Shown here: piece after piece, positions 47,651 through 55,513 of the stretch
Numbering within the stretch: the stretch's first letter is position 1
How the letters are laid out: each line of letters starts with the position of its first letter
Assembly: GCA_002436025.1 (NCBI GenBank)
Contig: DIXM01000009.1
Span: forward strand, 1 to 64,000
Origin: a candidate division Hyd24-12 bacterium UBA6080
GTDB lineage: Bacteria > Fermentibacterota > Fermentibacteria > Fermentibacterales > JCC-6
Direction of reading: 5' to 3'
DNA: 64,000 bases
Notes under the pieces: generated by a model
Seen by the model: the letters and a program-made list of their open reading frames with translations, nothing else
Database searches by the model: none
Told to the model about the DNA's origin: nothing
Position numbers and translations under genes: made by a program

Positions 47651-48136
47651 TTGAAAAAGACAATGTGGATGGTGACCGCAACAACGCTTCTCGCCTGCTC
47701 ACTCGCGTCCGCCCAGCCCATCGGCGGTGGTCCGGGGGAGAGGGAAGGGCATCCCCTGATCGGCCGCTTCCTTCATGCCATCGATCGGCTGGACCTCTCC
47801 GAATCCCAGAGGGACCTGATCCACGGGGTCATGGGGGACATGGAAGCCGAACTCGCCGGTATCGCGGAGCGTGAAGAGGACAGGCCCGCCCTCATGGAGT
47901 ATTTCTGCTCGAGCGGGTTCAATTCGCTGGAGTTCGCGTCGATGCTCGATGAAAGGCTTGAGAGGATGCAGATCGCGAACGGCATCATCGCCGGAGCGCT
48001 CGGAGAGATACACGGGATACTCACCCGGGAGCAGCTGGACGAACTTGCCGCCATGCGGGAAGAACACGGAAGAAGGCTTGAAGAACGGGAGCATCCCAGG
48101 GAGGGATTGGCACCACCCCCTCGGGGCATGTTCTGA
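47651..48136 (+). CDS. Spy/CpxP-like (LTXXQ) periplasmic protein
   Basis: 161 residues. A signal peptide (MWMVTATTLLACSLASAQP) precedes an all-helical protein: LDLSESQRDLIHGVMGDMEA, then MLDERLERMQIANGIIAGAL and the repeat-like ILTREQLDELAAMREEHGR, which holds the L-T-x-x-Q type motif of Spy and CpxP. Those are periplasmic chaperones or stress sensors that form a cradle for unfolded proteins. The start is TTG 47651, seven bases after AAGGAG; no ATG is better. It is alone, with a hairpin terminator after it. Confidence 0.75.
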   Translation: MKKTMWMVTATTLLACSLASAQPIGGGPGEREGHPLIGRFLHAIDRLDLSESQRDLIHGVMGDMEAELAGIAEREEDRPALMEYFCSSGFNSLEFASMLDERLERMQIANGIIAGALGEIHGILTREQLDELAAMREEHGRRLEEREHPREGLAPPPRGMF

Positions 48137-48148
48137 TCCAGGCCTTTG

Positions 48149-48171
48149 GAGGGAGGGGTTCGCCCTCCCTC
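48149..48171 (+). terminator. Hairpin after the Spy-like gene
   Basis: GAGGGAGGG, loop GTTCG, CCCTCCCTC, then TTCC: a 9-bp GC-rich stem 13 bases after the stop. The rest of 48172-48376 shows no gene that I can support on the plus strand. Confidence 0.6.
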
Positions 48172-48376
48172 TTCCCTATCGGGAGGCTTCGGTGCTGTCG
48201 GAAGTTTCGGGCTGGAGGACCCCTCCGGCTCGAAACGCTCCTCAACCGCCCCCGTCGCCCGGGGTGCATCCAAGAAGGAGCAGCCCCGCCGTCAGAAGAA
48301 GCAGAATTTTCGTTCTCACTGTTTTCTTTCTTGCCCGCTACCCTGTTCATAACCATTATACGAGCAGGGAGGCGGC

Positions 48377-48610
48377 ATGATTCTGTACGATCTTGACCAG
48401 GCCATGCAAAGAGCCAGGGAGCTTGCCGAATCATCCGGTTCTGCGCACTGTGTTGTATCCGGCAGGATCAAAGGGGTTCCGGCGTTCGCCGTCTGTGCCC
48501 TGGCGGGTTTCGGCCTTCCGGCCGGGGCCATACTTGAAGAGGTGATCCACCCTTCCCGGGAGCGCACGACCGTGGAACCTCCCGAGAAGACAAGCACGAA
48601 CGGCTTCTAG
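48377..48610 (+). CDS. Small hypothetical protein
   Basis: 77 residues: a helix (DLDQAMQRARELAESSG), a short strand set (AHCVVSGRIKGVPAFAVCAL) and a helix (FGLPAGAILEEVIHPS), then a polar tail. Two cysteines are at about 25 and 40. No family is recognised. GGGAGGCGGC precedes ATG 48377. It ends 14 bases before fhs and so is most likely co-transcribed with it; a small partner protein is possible but unproven. Confidence 0.6.
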   Translation: MILYDLDQAMQRARELAESSGSAHCVVSGRIKGVPAFAVCALAGFGLPAGAILEEVIHPSRERTTVEPPEKTSTNGF

Positions 48611-48624
48611 GAAGAAGGGATGTC

Positions 48625-50292
48625 ATGGCTTTCCCATCCGATTCCCAAATAGCCGCCCGGGCGGCAATGCGGCCCATCGAAGAGATCGCCGGGGTACTGG
48701 GCATTGCGCCGGAGCACCTGGTGCACTACGGCAGATACAAGGCGAAGATCGATCTCGAGCCCGCTGAAACCGGAAAACGGGGAAGCCTGATCCTGGTTTC
48801 CGCCATCACGCCCACCCCCGCCGGCGAAGGGAAGACGACGACAACCATCGGTCTGACCGACGGGCTTCGAAAACTGGGAAAAACGGCGTGCTGCGCCATT
48901 CGTGAACCGTCCCTGGGCCCTGTTTTCGGCATGAAGGGAGGGGCCGCGGGAGGAGGATACTCGCAGGTCGTTCCCGCCGAAGACATAAACCTCCACTTCA
49001 CCGGTGACATACACGCGGTGGGTGCGGCCCACAACCTTCTGGCCGCCGCTCTGGACAACCACCTTTACTGGGGCAGCCCGTCGGGGCTCGATTCCCGCAC
49101 TGTCAGCCTTCGCAGGGTGATAGATATGAACGACAGGTCCCTGCGCTCGGCGGTCATTGGCCTTGGGGGACGAAGACAGGGCGTACCCCGTGAGACGGGG
49201 TTCGACATAACCGCCGCCAGCGAGATCATGGCGATCCTGTGCCTTTCCCGGAACCTCGCCGACCTGCACGAAAGGCTGGACCGGATACTGGTGGGTTACA
49301 CCGGCGCCGGCCAGCCGGTAATGGCCCGGGACATCGGCTTTGCCGGCGCGATGACACTGCTTTTGAAGGACGCCATAAAACCCAACCTGGTGCAGACCCT
49401 CGAGGGCGCCCCGGCCTTCGTGCACGGTGGACCCTTCGCGAACATCGCCCACGGATGCAGTTCCATAATCGCCACACGGATGGCCATGACCCACGCTGAC
49501 TGGACGGTTACCGAGGCCGGCTTCGGGTTCGACCTTGGCGCCGAGAAGTTCTTCGACATCACGTGTCCCTACGGAGGGTTCGCCCCGTGCGCAGTGGTGC
49601 TTGTGGCAACGTGCCGGGCCCTGAAGATGCACGGCGGCGTGAAAAAGAAGGACCTTTCCATTCCCGACCCCGGGGCTGTCTCCCGGGGGCTTGCGAACCT
49701 TGAGAAGCACATCGAGAACATCGGCAAATTCCGGGTACCGGCCGTTGTCTGCCTGAACAGGTTTCCGGACGACACCGCGGAGGAACTGAAGGTGGTCACA
49801 GACCGTTGTGACGGCCTTTCGGTGCCCGTGGCCATCGGAGAGGGGTTCATGCGGGGCGGAGAGGGAATGACGGACCTCGCTTTGAAGGTCATGGAGGCGT
49901 CGAACTGCCCCGGGAAGGCCTTCAAACCCCTTTACGACTGGTCGCTGCCGGTTGAGGAAAAGATAGCCACAGTGGCCAGGGAGATATACGGCGCCTCCCA
50001 TATCAGTTTCACCCCTGATGCCCGGGAAGACCTGATGCTTCTTACGAAACTCGGGTACGCGGGGTTGCCGGTCTGCATCGCCAAGACCCAGAATTCACTG
50101 TCGGACAATCCCGACCTTCTGGGAAGACCCAAGGACTTCATCGTTACAGTGCGCGAGATAGTTATCAGCTCAGGGGCGGGCTTTCTCGTGCCCATAACCG
50201 GCGACATCATGCGCATGCCGGGGCTGCCCAGAACGCCAGCGGCGGAGACCATGGAGATCTCCGCCGAAGGCGAGGTTACAGGGCTGTTCTGA
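48625..50292 (+). CDS. fhs: Formate-tetrahydrofolate ligase
   Basis: 555 residues, the usual length. It joins formate to tetrahydrofolate with ATP, giving 10-formyl-THF for purine and one-carbon metabolism or for the Wood-Ljungdahl methyl branch. The P-loop is TPTPAGEGKTTTTIGLTDGL; other family blocks are REPSLGPVFGMKGGAAGGGY, HFTGDIHAVGAAHNLLAA, SEIMAILCLSRNLADL, FVHGGPFANIAHGCSSI and VTEAGFGFDLGAEKFFDI. All look intact. No other folate or Wood-Ljungdahl genes are next to it. AAGGGATG precedes ATG 48625. Downstream is the convergent peptidase gene. Confidence 0.97.
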   Translation: MAFPSDSQIAARAAMRPIEEIAGVLGIAPEHLVHYGRYKAKIDLEPAETGKRGSLILVSAITPTPAGEGKTTTTIGLTDGLRKLGKTACCAIREPSLGPVFGMKGGAAGGGYSQVVPAEDINLHFTGDIHAVGAAHNLLAAALDNHLYWGSPSGLDSRTVSLRRVIDMNDRSLRSAVIGLGGRRQGVPRETGFDITAASEIMAILCLSRNLADLHERLDRILVGYTGAGQPVMARDIGFAGAMTLLLKDAIKPNLVQTLEGAPAFVHGGPFANIAHGCSSIIATRMAMTHADWTVTEAGFGFDLGAEKFFDITCPYGGFAPCAVVLVATCRALKMHGGVKKKDLSIPDPGAVSRGLANLEKHIENIGKFRVPAVVCLNRFPDDTAEELKVVTDRCDGLSVPVAIGEGFMRGGEGMTDLALKVMEASNCPGKAFKPLYDWSLPVEEKIATVAREIYGASHISFTPDAREDLMLLTKLGYAGLPVCIAKTQNSLSDNPDLLGRPKDFIVTVREIVISSGAGFLVPITGDIMRMPGLPRTPAAETMEISAEGEVTGLF

Positions 50293-50310
50293 CCAGTGTC
50301 GGAGCAGGGG

Positions 50311-52329
50311 TCAGGGAAGAACTACGAGGGAAACAGCGTCGATTCCTGAACCGGTCTGAGCCACCACCTGGTAGAATCCCGCAGGAAGCCCGGCGGTGTT
50401 GATGGCGAATGTGTGGAGCCCCGATGACAGCGTTTCCCGGCCGAGGTTTCGCACTGCGCGACCGGAAAGGTCGTACATTGTCAACTCAACAACGCCCTGG
50501 ACGGGCATGGTGAGGGAAACCGAGGCGCTGTTCCGGGCCGGGTTGGGGCTGGGGTTTCCAAGAATCGGGCTGGAACCCTGACCGAAACCCTCTCCCTCTT
50601 CAACACCGAGCTGAGCCGGGGCGAAAAGCAGGGCGGGGTCTCCCAGAAGGTTGTTCTCCTGGATCACCCAGAGCTTCATGCCAACGCTGACACCGGCCTT
50701 GAAGGCATCTTTCGCAAGTGCCTGGGTGACGCCTATCTCATTCTGGCCGTTGACCCAGAGCTGGTCGGCGAAGTAGAGTTCGAGCCATTCGCTTGCGCCC
50801 ATGTTCGGCGGTGAGCCCCAGCCGTTGTCGCTGTTGAACATGACGGCCACCGCGCCCCCCGTGGCCCAGAGCATGAGCCTCTCGGCAAGGCATGCCGGGG
50901 AGGAGAGCTTTCCGGAAAGGCACGCGATGCTGTGGAATATCGGCAGCATCTCAATGTTGGTCATGGCGGTGTAGTTCGCGGAGCTGAAGATGTCGGTCGG
51001 AGCGTGGTCGTACCAGTATACGCCGTTGTTGAAACCGTGACCCTGGGGACCCACGAAGGAGACGCCCTGGTTCACGAGGTCTACCTGGTTGTTGGGGTGG
51101 CCTGCCCAGGTTTCGTAGAGCTTGTGGATCGTCCAGTTCGAGGGGATCCTGTTGGAAATCGAGTCGCAGACGAAACTGCCCCAATAGCCCACATCGGGCC
51201 AAAGACCAGCTCCGGCAAGAAGCGCTGTCGTGCGCCATTCACCCTGAGGCGCTGTGGTTTCGTAGGCAATGGTCTTGTTCACCATGGTGGTGATCCAGGT
51301 CGGGTTGTCGGCACTGAACCGGCCCACGTAGATGTCGGAGTAGTAATCCACCCCGTCGTTGAGTTCGCCGTAGAGGCCGTTGCCGTTGGCGTCCCACGTG
51401 CCGTTGAGGTCGCTGAAGTAAAGGTCGGCGGTGGAGTTGAGGGTGCTGCCGCTTATCGTCAGGCTGCTGATCCTTTGAGTTTCACCGAAGTCGCCGACGA
51501 TAAGGGCGTAAACGAGCCCCTCGTTCTCGTAGGCGTCGATCAGGTAGTTCCTGATCTGCTCCTGTGTGTCGACACCCTCGTAGTTGGCGTACACCCACTG
51601 AAGGGTTCTGAGAGCTGCCGAACCGTGGGTGGAAAGCCTGTGGTTTACGAGGGGGGTGAGAATGCTCTCGTGGCTTTCGTCAGCGATGATCACCCAGACC
51701 GGGCCATCGGTGTCTCGGGATGAAGGGGCACAGTTTGCGAGCATCTCGGGGTTGTCCACTATGGAATGAAGGCCCTGAACGGCCATGTCGATCTGACGTT
51801 GGGAGAGGGCAAGGCGCTCGATGGAAGGATCGGTCGCCGTGGAAGCTGTGACAACGGCGCTGGTGACAAGTGTGAGCGTGCCGTCGGCAGGGTTCCAGGA
51901 GAAGGGCGACATTTCGAACGAGGCGATCCGGAATCCCGATTTGCTGCCGGTGCTGAAGCTCAGCACGGGGTCTGCGGGGAACTGCTCAAAACCGCCGTAA
52001 ACCGAGGAACGTGGGATGAGGGCAGGAATCGGCTCTCCGAGTATGCCGGTGTATGCGGGAGCGATCTGGAACACCCCGAGGTTCACGGATGAGAGGACCT
52101 CGATGGTAACGTTCTGAAGGGTTTCCCCCTGGGGGATAACGAAGCTTCTGGAAAGCGCGGGAAGGGCAGGAAAACCGGTTTCGAAGGCGATGGCGCCCTC
52201 AGGGATGAAGACCACCGTTTCCCCCCTGAAGTCCATGGTCTGCACCACGGCCGGGTCCAGTGAGAACTGAAAATCATAGGAGGCGGCCAATACCGTGGAT
52301 GCCGCCAGGGCCAGGAGGAAGAGCTTCAT
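50311..52329 (-). CDS. Secreted gingipain-type (C25) cysteine peptidase with sorting domain
   Basis: 672 residues. Signal peptide (MKLFLLALAASTVLAAS), a 190-residue pro-domain with beta strands (FQFSLDPAVVQTMDFRGETV), and a C25 catalytic domain. DGPVWVIIADESHESIL starts it, VYALIVGDFGETQRI follows; the catalytic His is in VSFVGPQGHGFNNG and the Cys in FHSIACLSGKLSS. A C-terminal sorting domain (LTMYDLSGRAVRNL, LPAGFYQVVAQTG) completes it. Gingipain-like enzymes are classic type IX cargo that digest extracellular protein. I chose ATG 52329; the frame reaches 52344 without added signal features. Same cargo class as the peptidase at 31548. Confidence 0.9.
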   Translation of the reverse strand: MKLFLLALAASTVLAASYDFQFSLDPAVVQTMDFRGETVVFIPEGAIAFETGFPALPALSRSFVIPQGETLQNVTIEVLSSVNLGVFQIAPAYTGILGEPIPALIPRSSVYGGFEQFPADPVLSFSTGSKSGFRIASFEMSPFSWNPADGTLTLVTSAVVTASTATDPSIERLALSQRQIDMAVQGLHSIVDNPEMLANCAPSSRDTDGPVWVIIADESHESILTPLVNHRLSTHGSAALRTLQWVYANYEGVDTQEQIRNYLIDAYENEGLVYALIVGDFGETQRISSLTISGSTLNSTADLYFSDLNGTWDANGNGLYGELNDGVDYYSDIYVGRFSADNPTWITTMVNKTIAYETTAPQGEWRTTALLAGAGLWPDVGYWGSFVCDSISNRIPSNWTIHKLYETWAGHPNNQVDLVNQGVSFVGPQGHGFNNGVYWYDHAPTDIFSSANYTAMTNIEMLPIFHSIACLSGKLSSPACLAERLMLWATGGAVAVMFNSDNGWGSPPNMGASEWLELYFADQLWVNGQNEIGVTQALAKDAFKAGVSVGMKLWVIQENNLLGDPALLFAPAQLGVEEGEGFGQGSSPILGNPSPNPARNSASVSLTMPVQGVVELTMYDLSGRAVRNLGRETLSSGLHTFAINTAGLPAGFYQVVAQTGSGIDAVSLVVLP

Positions 52330-52446
52330 CGGATGGTTCCCCAATCAGGTGATGCCCGGTATCGGGCTTTTTTCGCGAAACGGTTCAAGGCATAACTCTC
52401 AATATAGCAGGTTTTTCAGGGAAGTGTTCCCCCCCGTTTTTCCTTC

Positions 52447-52490
52447 TTGACAGGTTGTGAACCAACCGTATGTTACTTACGGGTAAGTAA
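52447..52490 (+). promoter_or_regulatory. Promoter and TetR operator of the efflux operon
   Basis: TTGACA at 52447-52452 and TATGTT at 52469-52474 form a promoter with a 16-base spacer. A perfect palindrome, TTACTTAC-GG-GTAAGTAA (52473-52490), overlaps the -10 and start, 20 bases before the TetR gene. It resembles known TetR/AcrR-type sites, so the operon is likely autoregulated. Confidence 0.75.
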
Positions 52491-52509
52491 GAATGTCTGG
52501 AGGATATGA

Positions 52510-53100
52510 ATGGCGGATCCCAGGGGAAACCGCGAGAAACTTCTCGACTCGGGAGTCGAGCTTCTTTCACAAAAGCGGTTCACCGACATAAAGATGGAAG
52601 AGGTGGCAGCCCTCGGGGGAGTCACCAAACCCATGGTCTACTACTATTTCGGAAGCAAGGGCGGTTTCTATAACGCCCTTGTCGACCACATGTTCGAAAT
52701 CGCCCGGGAGGCTTTCAGCGGGGCTTTCCCCGAGAGCATCTCGGTACGGGAAGCTCTCAGAAGGTTCATGCTGACCCGCCTTCGGATACAGCGCGAGAAC
52801 ACGACCTACGCCGAGGCGTGGGACAACCTTCTTCAGGAGAGCTGGAGGCTGTGCGACATGGAGGTCTCCGGCAGACGGTTCTTCCAGGAGGTTTTCCAGC
52901 CCGTGTTCGACAGGGGCGTAAGGGATGGAGAGCTCAGACCAGATATCAAACCGGGACTGGTTCTTGCCGTTCTGGCCTCTGTGATAGAGGGCGCACTCGA
53001 AAGAAAACACATTGACACTTCCAACAATCGTCTCATGGAACAACTTGCAGATGATGTTACAGACATTGTTTTCAATGGCATAAAAAGCGAAAAAAGGTGA
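52510..53100 (+). CDS. TetR-family repressor of the efflux operon
   Basis: 196 residues. The N-terminal HTH reads RFTDIKMEEVAALGGVTKPM, then VYYYFGSKGGFYNALVDHMF, the family's signature. The C-terminal ligand domain is helical with no named match. GGAGG precedes ATG 52510. It is first in an operon with a TolC-like protein, a membrane-fusion protein and an RND pump. It should dissociate from the operator at 52473-52490 when the pump's substrate is bound. Confidence 0.92.
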   Translation: MADPRGNREKLLDSGVELLSQKRFTDIKMEEVAALGGVTKPMVYYYFGSKGGFYNALVDHMFEIAREAFSGAFPESISVREALRRFMLTRLRIQRENTTYAEAWDNLLQESWRLCDMEVSGRRFFQEVFQPVFDRGVRDGELRPDIKPGLVLAVLASVIEGALERKHIDTSNNRLMEQLADDVTDIVFNGIKSEKR

Positions 53101-53108
53101 GATACAGC

Positions 53109-54431
53109 ATGATCAAAACATTACTGACCCTGGCCCTGACCGTGACTGTGCTTTCGGTTCCCGCAATGTCACTCTCCCTTTCCGAGGCCGTTGAGATCGC
53201 GCTTCGCAACAGGGGGGATGTCTCGGCCTCCAGGGAATCCCTCGAAAGCGCCCGTTGGGGTGCCAGGACGGCATCAACATGGTTTCTGCCACAGGTGAAT
53301 GCCGTGCTGGCCTACACGAAGAACGAGGACATCTCGGGCTTCTCCATCCCGGGGATCGGGGAGATCCAGACCGGGACCACCTACCAGAGCCAGTACGGGC
53401 TTACAGCCTCGGTTCCCATCCTTGTTCCCCAGGCTGTTACAGGCTCGTCCATGGCAGGCATCTCCCGTGAACTTGCCGAGTACGACCTGGCCTCCACCGA
53501 AATAGCTGCTGTTCAGCAGGTGATCGCCTCCTTCTACGGTGTCCTGCTCTCCGAGATGCTGCTGGACGTCTCCACCGAGGCCCTGAACGTGGCCCGGGAA
53601 GGATACCGTCTGGCAGAAACCCGCTACGAGGCCGGAACGATCAGCCGATTCGAACTGCTTCAGAACCAGGTGGCTTACGAGAACCGCAAGCCCGACTCGA
53701 TCTCTGCGGCCACGGGGCTCGAAAACGCCTGTGCAGCCCTCGCGGTGGCCATAGGAACCGGATGTGACGTTCCCGCAGTGGTTGAGGGCGACCTCACCGA
53801 CCCCTTTCCCATTACGCTGCCCTCCACCCTTGACGAAGCCAGGGGCGTAATGCTTGCCCACAGCCCCGGGCTGTTCACCGCCGAGGCTCTCAGGGACATG
53901 GGTGATGCCGGTGTCAGGCATGCCGCCGCAGCCTTCGGGCCGACCGTGGCTTTTCAGACATCCCTGATGTACCAGGGTGGCGCGGATGAGATCGAAGAGA
54001 TCAACAGCACCATTTACAGCAGGAACCTGACCTATTCCGTCTCGGTCTCGATACCCATCGTCAGGGGTATCACGGACTACGCCGGCTATCGTGGAGCAAG
54101 GGCTGACCGCATGGCCGCGAACGCCCGGGCCGCAGACCTGGAGAGGTACTCCGAACTGGCCCTTGTCCAGGCCTGGAACAGGCTCGCGGAAGCCAGGCAG
54201 ACCGTGATCGCCGCTTCGGCCACCGTGGAACTGGCGGCTGAAGCCCTGGGTATTGCGGTAGTCTCATACGAAGCCGGGTTGATAACCCGTTTGGAGATGG
54301 ACCAGGCGTTCCTGGCCCACACACAGGCAAGAACAAACTACGCCTCGGCCCTCTACGGAATGAAAACCGCAGAGGCCGGGCTTGCGGCGGCCATGGGCAT
54401 CCTGACCCTGGACGGAGAAGATTCGGAATGA
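53109..54431 (+). CDS. TolC-like outer-membrane efflux protein
   Basis: 440 residues. Signal peptide (TLLTLALTVTVLSVPAMSLS), then two tandem TolC units: LSLSEAVEIALRNRGDVSAS, SVPILVPQAVTGSSMAG, and later VSVSIPIVRGITDYAGYRGA with long coiled helices (AEARQTVIAASATVELAAEA). It forms the trimeric outer-membrane duct. ATG 53109 has AAGGTGAG upstream; a GTG at 53097 overlaps the tetR stop. The next gene overlaps by four bases. No lipobox is seen, unlike many pseudomonad homologues. Confidence 0.92.
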   Translation: MIKTLLTLALTVTVLSVPAMSLSLSEAVEIALRNRGDVSASRESLESARWGARTASTWFLPQVNAVLAYTKNEDISGFSIPGIGEIQTGTTYQSQYGLTASVPILVPQAVTGSSMAGISRELAEYDLASTEIAAVQQVIASFYGVLLSEMLLDVSTEALNVAREGYRLAETRYEAGTISRFELLQNQVAYENRKPDSISAATGLENACAALAVAIGTGCDVPAVVEGDLTDPFPITLPSTLDEARGVMLAHSPGLFTAEALRDMGDAGVRHAAAAFGPTVAFQTSLMYQGGADEIEEINSTIYSRNLTYSVSVSIPIVRGITDYAGYRGARADRMAANARAADLERYSELALVQAWNRLAEARQTVIAASATVELAAEALGIAVVSYEAGLITRLEMDQAFLAHTQARTNYASALYGMKTAEAGLAAAMGILTLDGEDSE

Positions 54432-55513
54432 AAAAAACGCTTGCGCACAGCCCCTCGAGATTGATGCTCATTCTTGCCCTGGTCATGGTTTTCACGGCCT
54501 GCGGACCCTCGGGGGAAGAAGAGGAGAGAACCGTCCGCGTTGTTGTTCAGCCCGCAACAGCGGGAACCATCTCCACCGAATCCTACGCCAGCGCCAGACT
54601 GGAAGGCGCCGAAGAGGCGCTCATCTACCCGTCCATGCCGGGGAGGGTCGAGGAAGTACTGGTCTCCGAGGGAGACGTTGTCGAGGCGGGTCAGCGGCTT
54701 ATCAAGATGGACACAGACCAGCAGGCCGGTGCCGGTTCGTCCGCAGCCCTTGCCGGGCTCAGCGCCGCAAGGGCAAACCAGGAGAACGCCAGGGCCAACT
54801 TCGAAAGGCTCGAAGCCCTTTACGAAGCGGGTGCTGTCAGCGCGCAGGACCTCGACGCCGTGCGGACCGGGCTCGAAGCCGCAAGCGCCCAGCTCTCCCA
54901 GGCCCAGGCCGGTTACACCCAGGCCCGGACCGTGCGGGACAACGCCTGGATAGCGGCGCCGTTCTCCGGAAGGATAGGAAGGATATGGGCAAGGGCCGGG
55001 AACACCTCTTCGGGCGCTTCCCCACTGATCTCCATCAGCGGCAACGGAGGGGTCCTCGCGCGGATCCTTCTCCCCGAGAGGGACATTTACAGCCTCGAAG
55101 TCGGGCAGGCCGCCTATGTAACCATCGGAGCGCTTGACAACATGTCGATTCCCGGAGTTGTGACAGCTGTTTCGCCATCGGTCGACCCCATAAGCGGCAT
55201 GGTTTCCGTTGAGGTTCGATTCGACGACACCGAGGGCGTGCTTCGGCCCGGCCTCAGTGGAAGGGTTGCCGTGATAACCCGGACGGCCGATGACGCCGTT
55301 GTCTACCCCGAAAGGGTTCTCAGGCGTACAAGATCCGGGTTCCAGGTAGCCGTCGTCGATGAAGGCAGGGCAGTCCTGAGGGAGGTCACTGTGGGCATAC
55401 GAAGCCACGGGATGGTTGAGGTGGCATCTGGTGTCGAGCCCGGCGACTCGGTCATCGTCGTGGGTCAGAACAGCGTCATCGACGGCAGCCCCGTGGAAGT
55501 GGTGGAGCAATGA
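54428..55513 (+). CDS. RND efflux membrane-fusion (adaptor) lipoprotein
   Basis: 361 residues. MLILALVMVFTACGPS gives a lipobox with Cys 25. Order of parts: a beta-barrel/lipoyl half (EALIYPSMPGRVEEVLVSEG, DVVEAGQRLIKMD), an alpha-hairpin (ARANFERLEALYEAGAVSAQ, DLDAVRTGLEAA), the second lipoyl half (AAPFSGRIGRIWARAG), the beta-barrel and membrane-proximal domain. It links the inner-membrane pump to the TolC-like duct. It overlaps both neighbours by four bases, as in a coupled operon. Confidence 0.93.
   Translation: MKKTLAHSPSRLMLILALVMVFTACGPSGEEEERTVRVVVQPATAGTISTESYASARLEGAEEALIYPSMPGRVEEVLVSEGDVVEAGQRLIKMDTDQQAGAGSSAALAGLSAARANQENARANFERLEALYEAGAVSAQDLDAVRTGLEAASAQLSQAQAGYTQARTVRDNAWIAAPFSGRIGRIWARAGNTSSGASPLISISGNGGVLARILLPERDIYSLEVGQAAYVTIGALDNMSIPGVVTAVSPSVDPISGMVSVEVRFDDTEGVLRPGLSGRVAVITRTADDAVVYPERVLRRTRSGFQVAVVDEGRAVLREVTVGIRSHGMVEVASGVEPGDSVIVVGQNSVIDGSPVEVVEQ

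Noticed and set aside
48242..48319. Tiny 25-residue lipoprotein on the minus strand (GTG start, MRTKILLLL ... LLGCTP)
   Set aside because: The lipoprotein-like start is striking, but the frame ends at once in a Gly run, the ribosome site is poor and it lies antisense to the region after a terminator. A frameshift in the G-rich stretch could extend it; not enough support to call it.
48607..50001. 464-codon open frame opposite fhs
   Set aside because: It is a shadow of the strongly conserved formate-tetrahydrofolate ligase; no ribosome site or recognisable protein.
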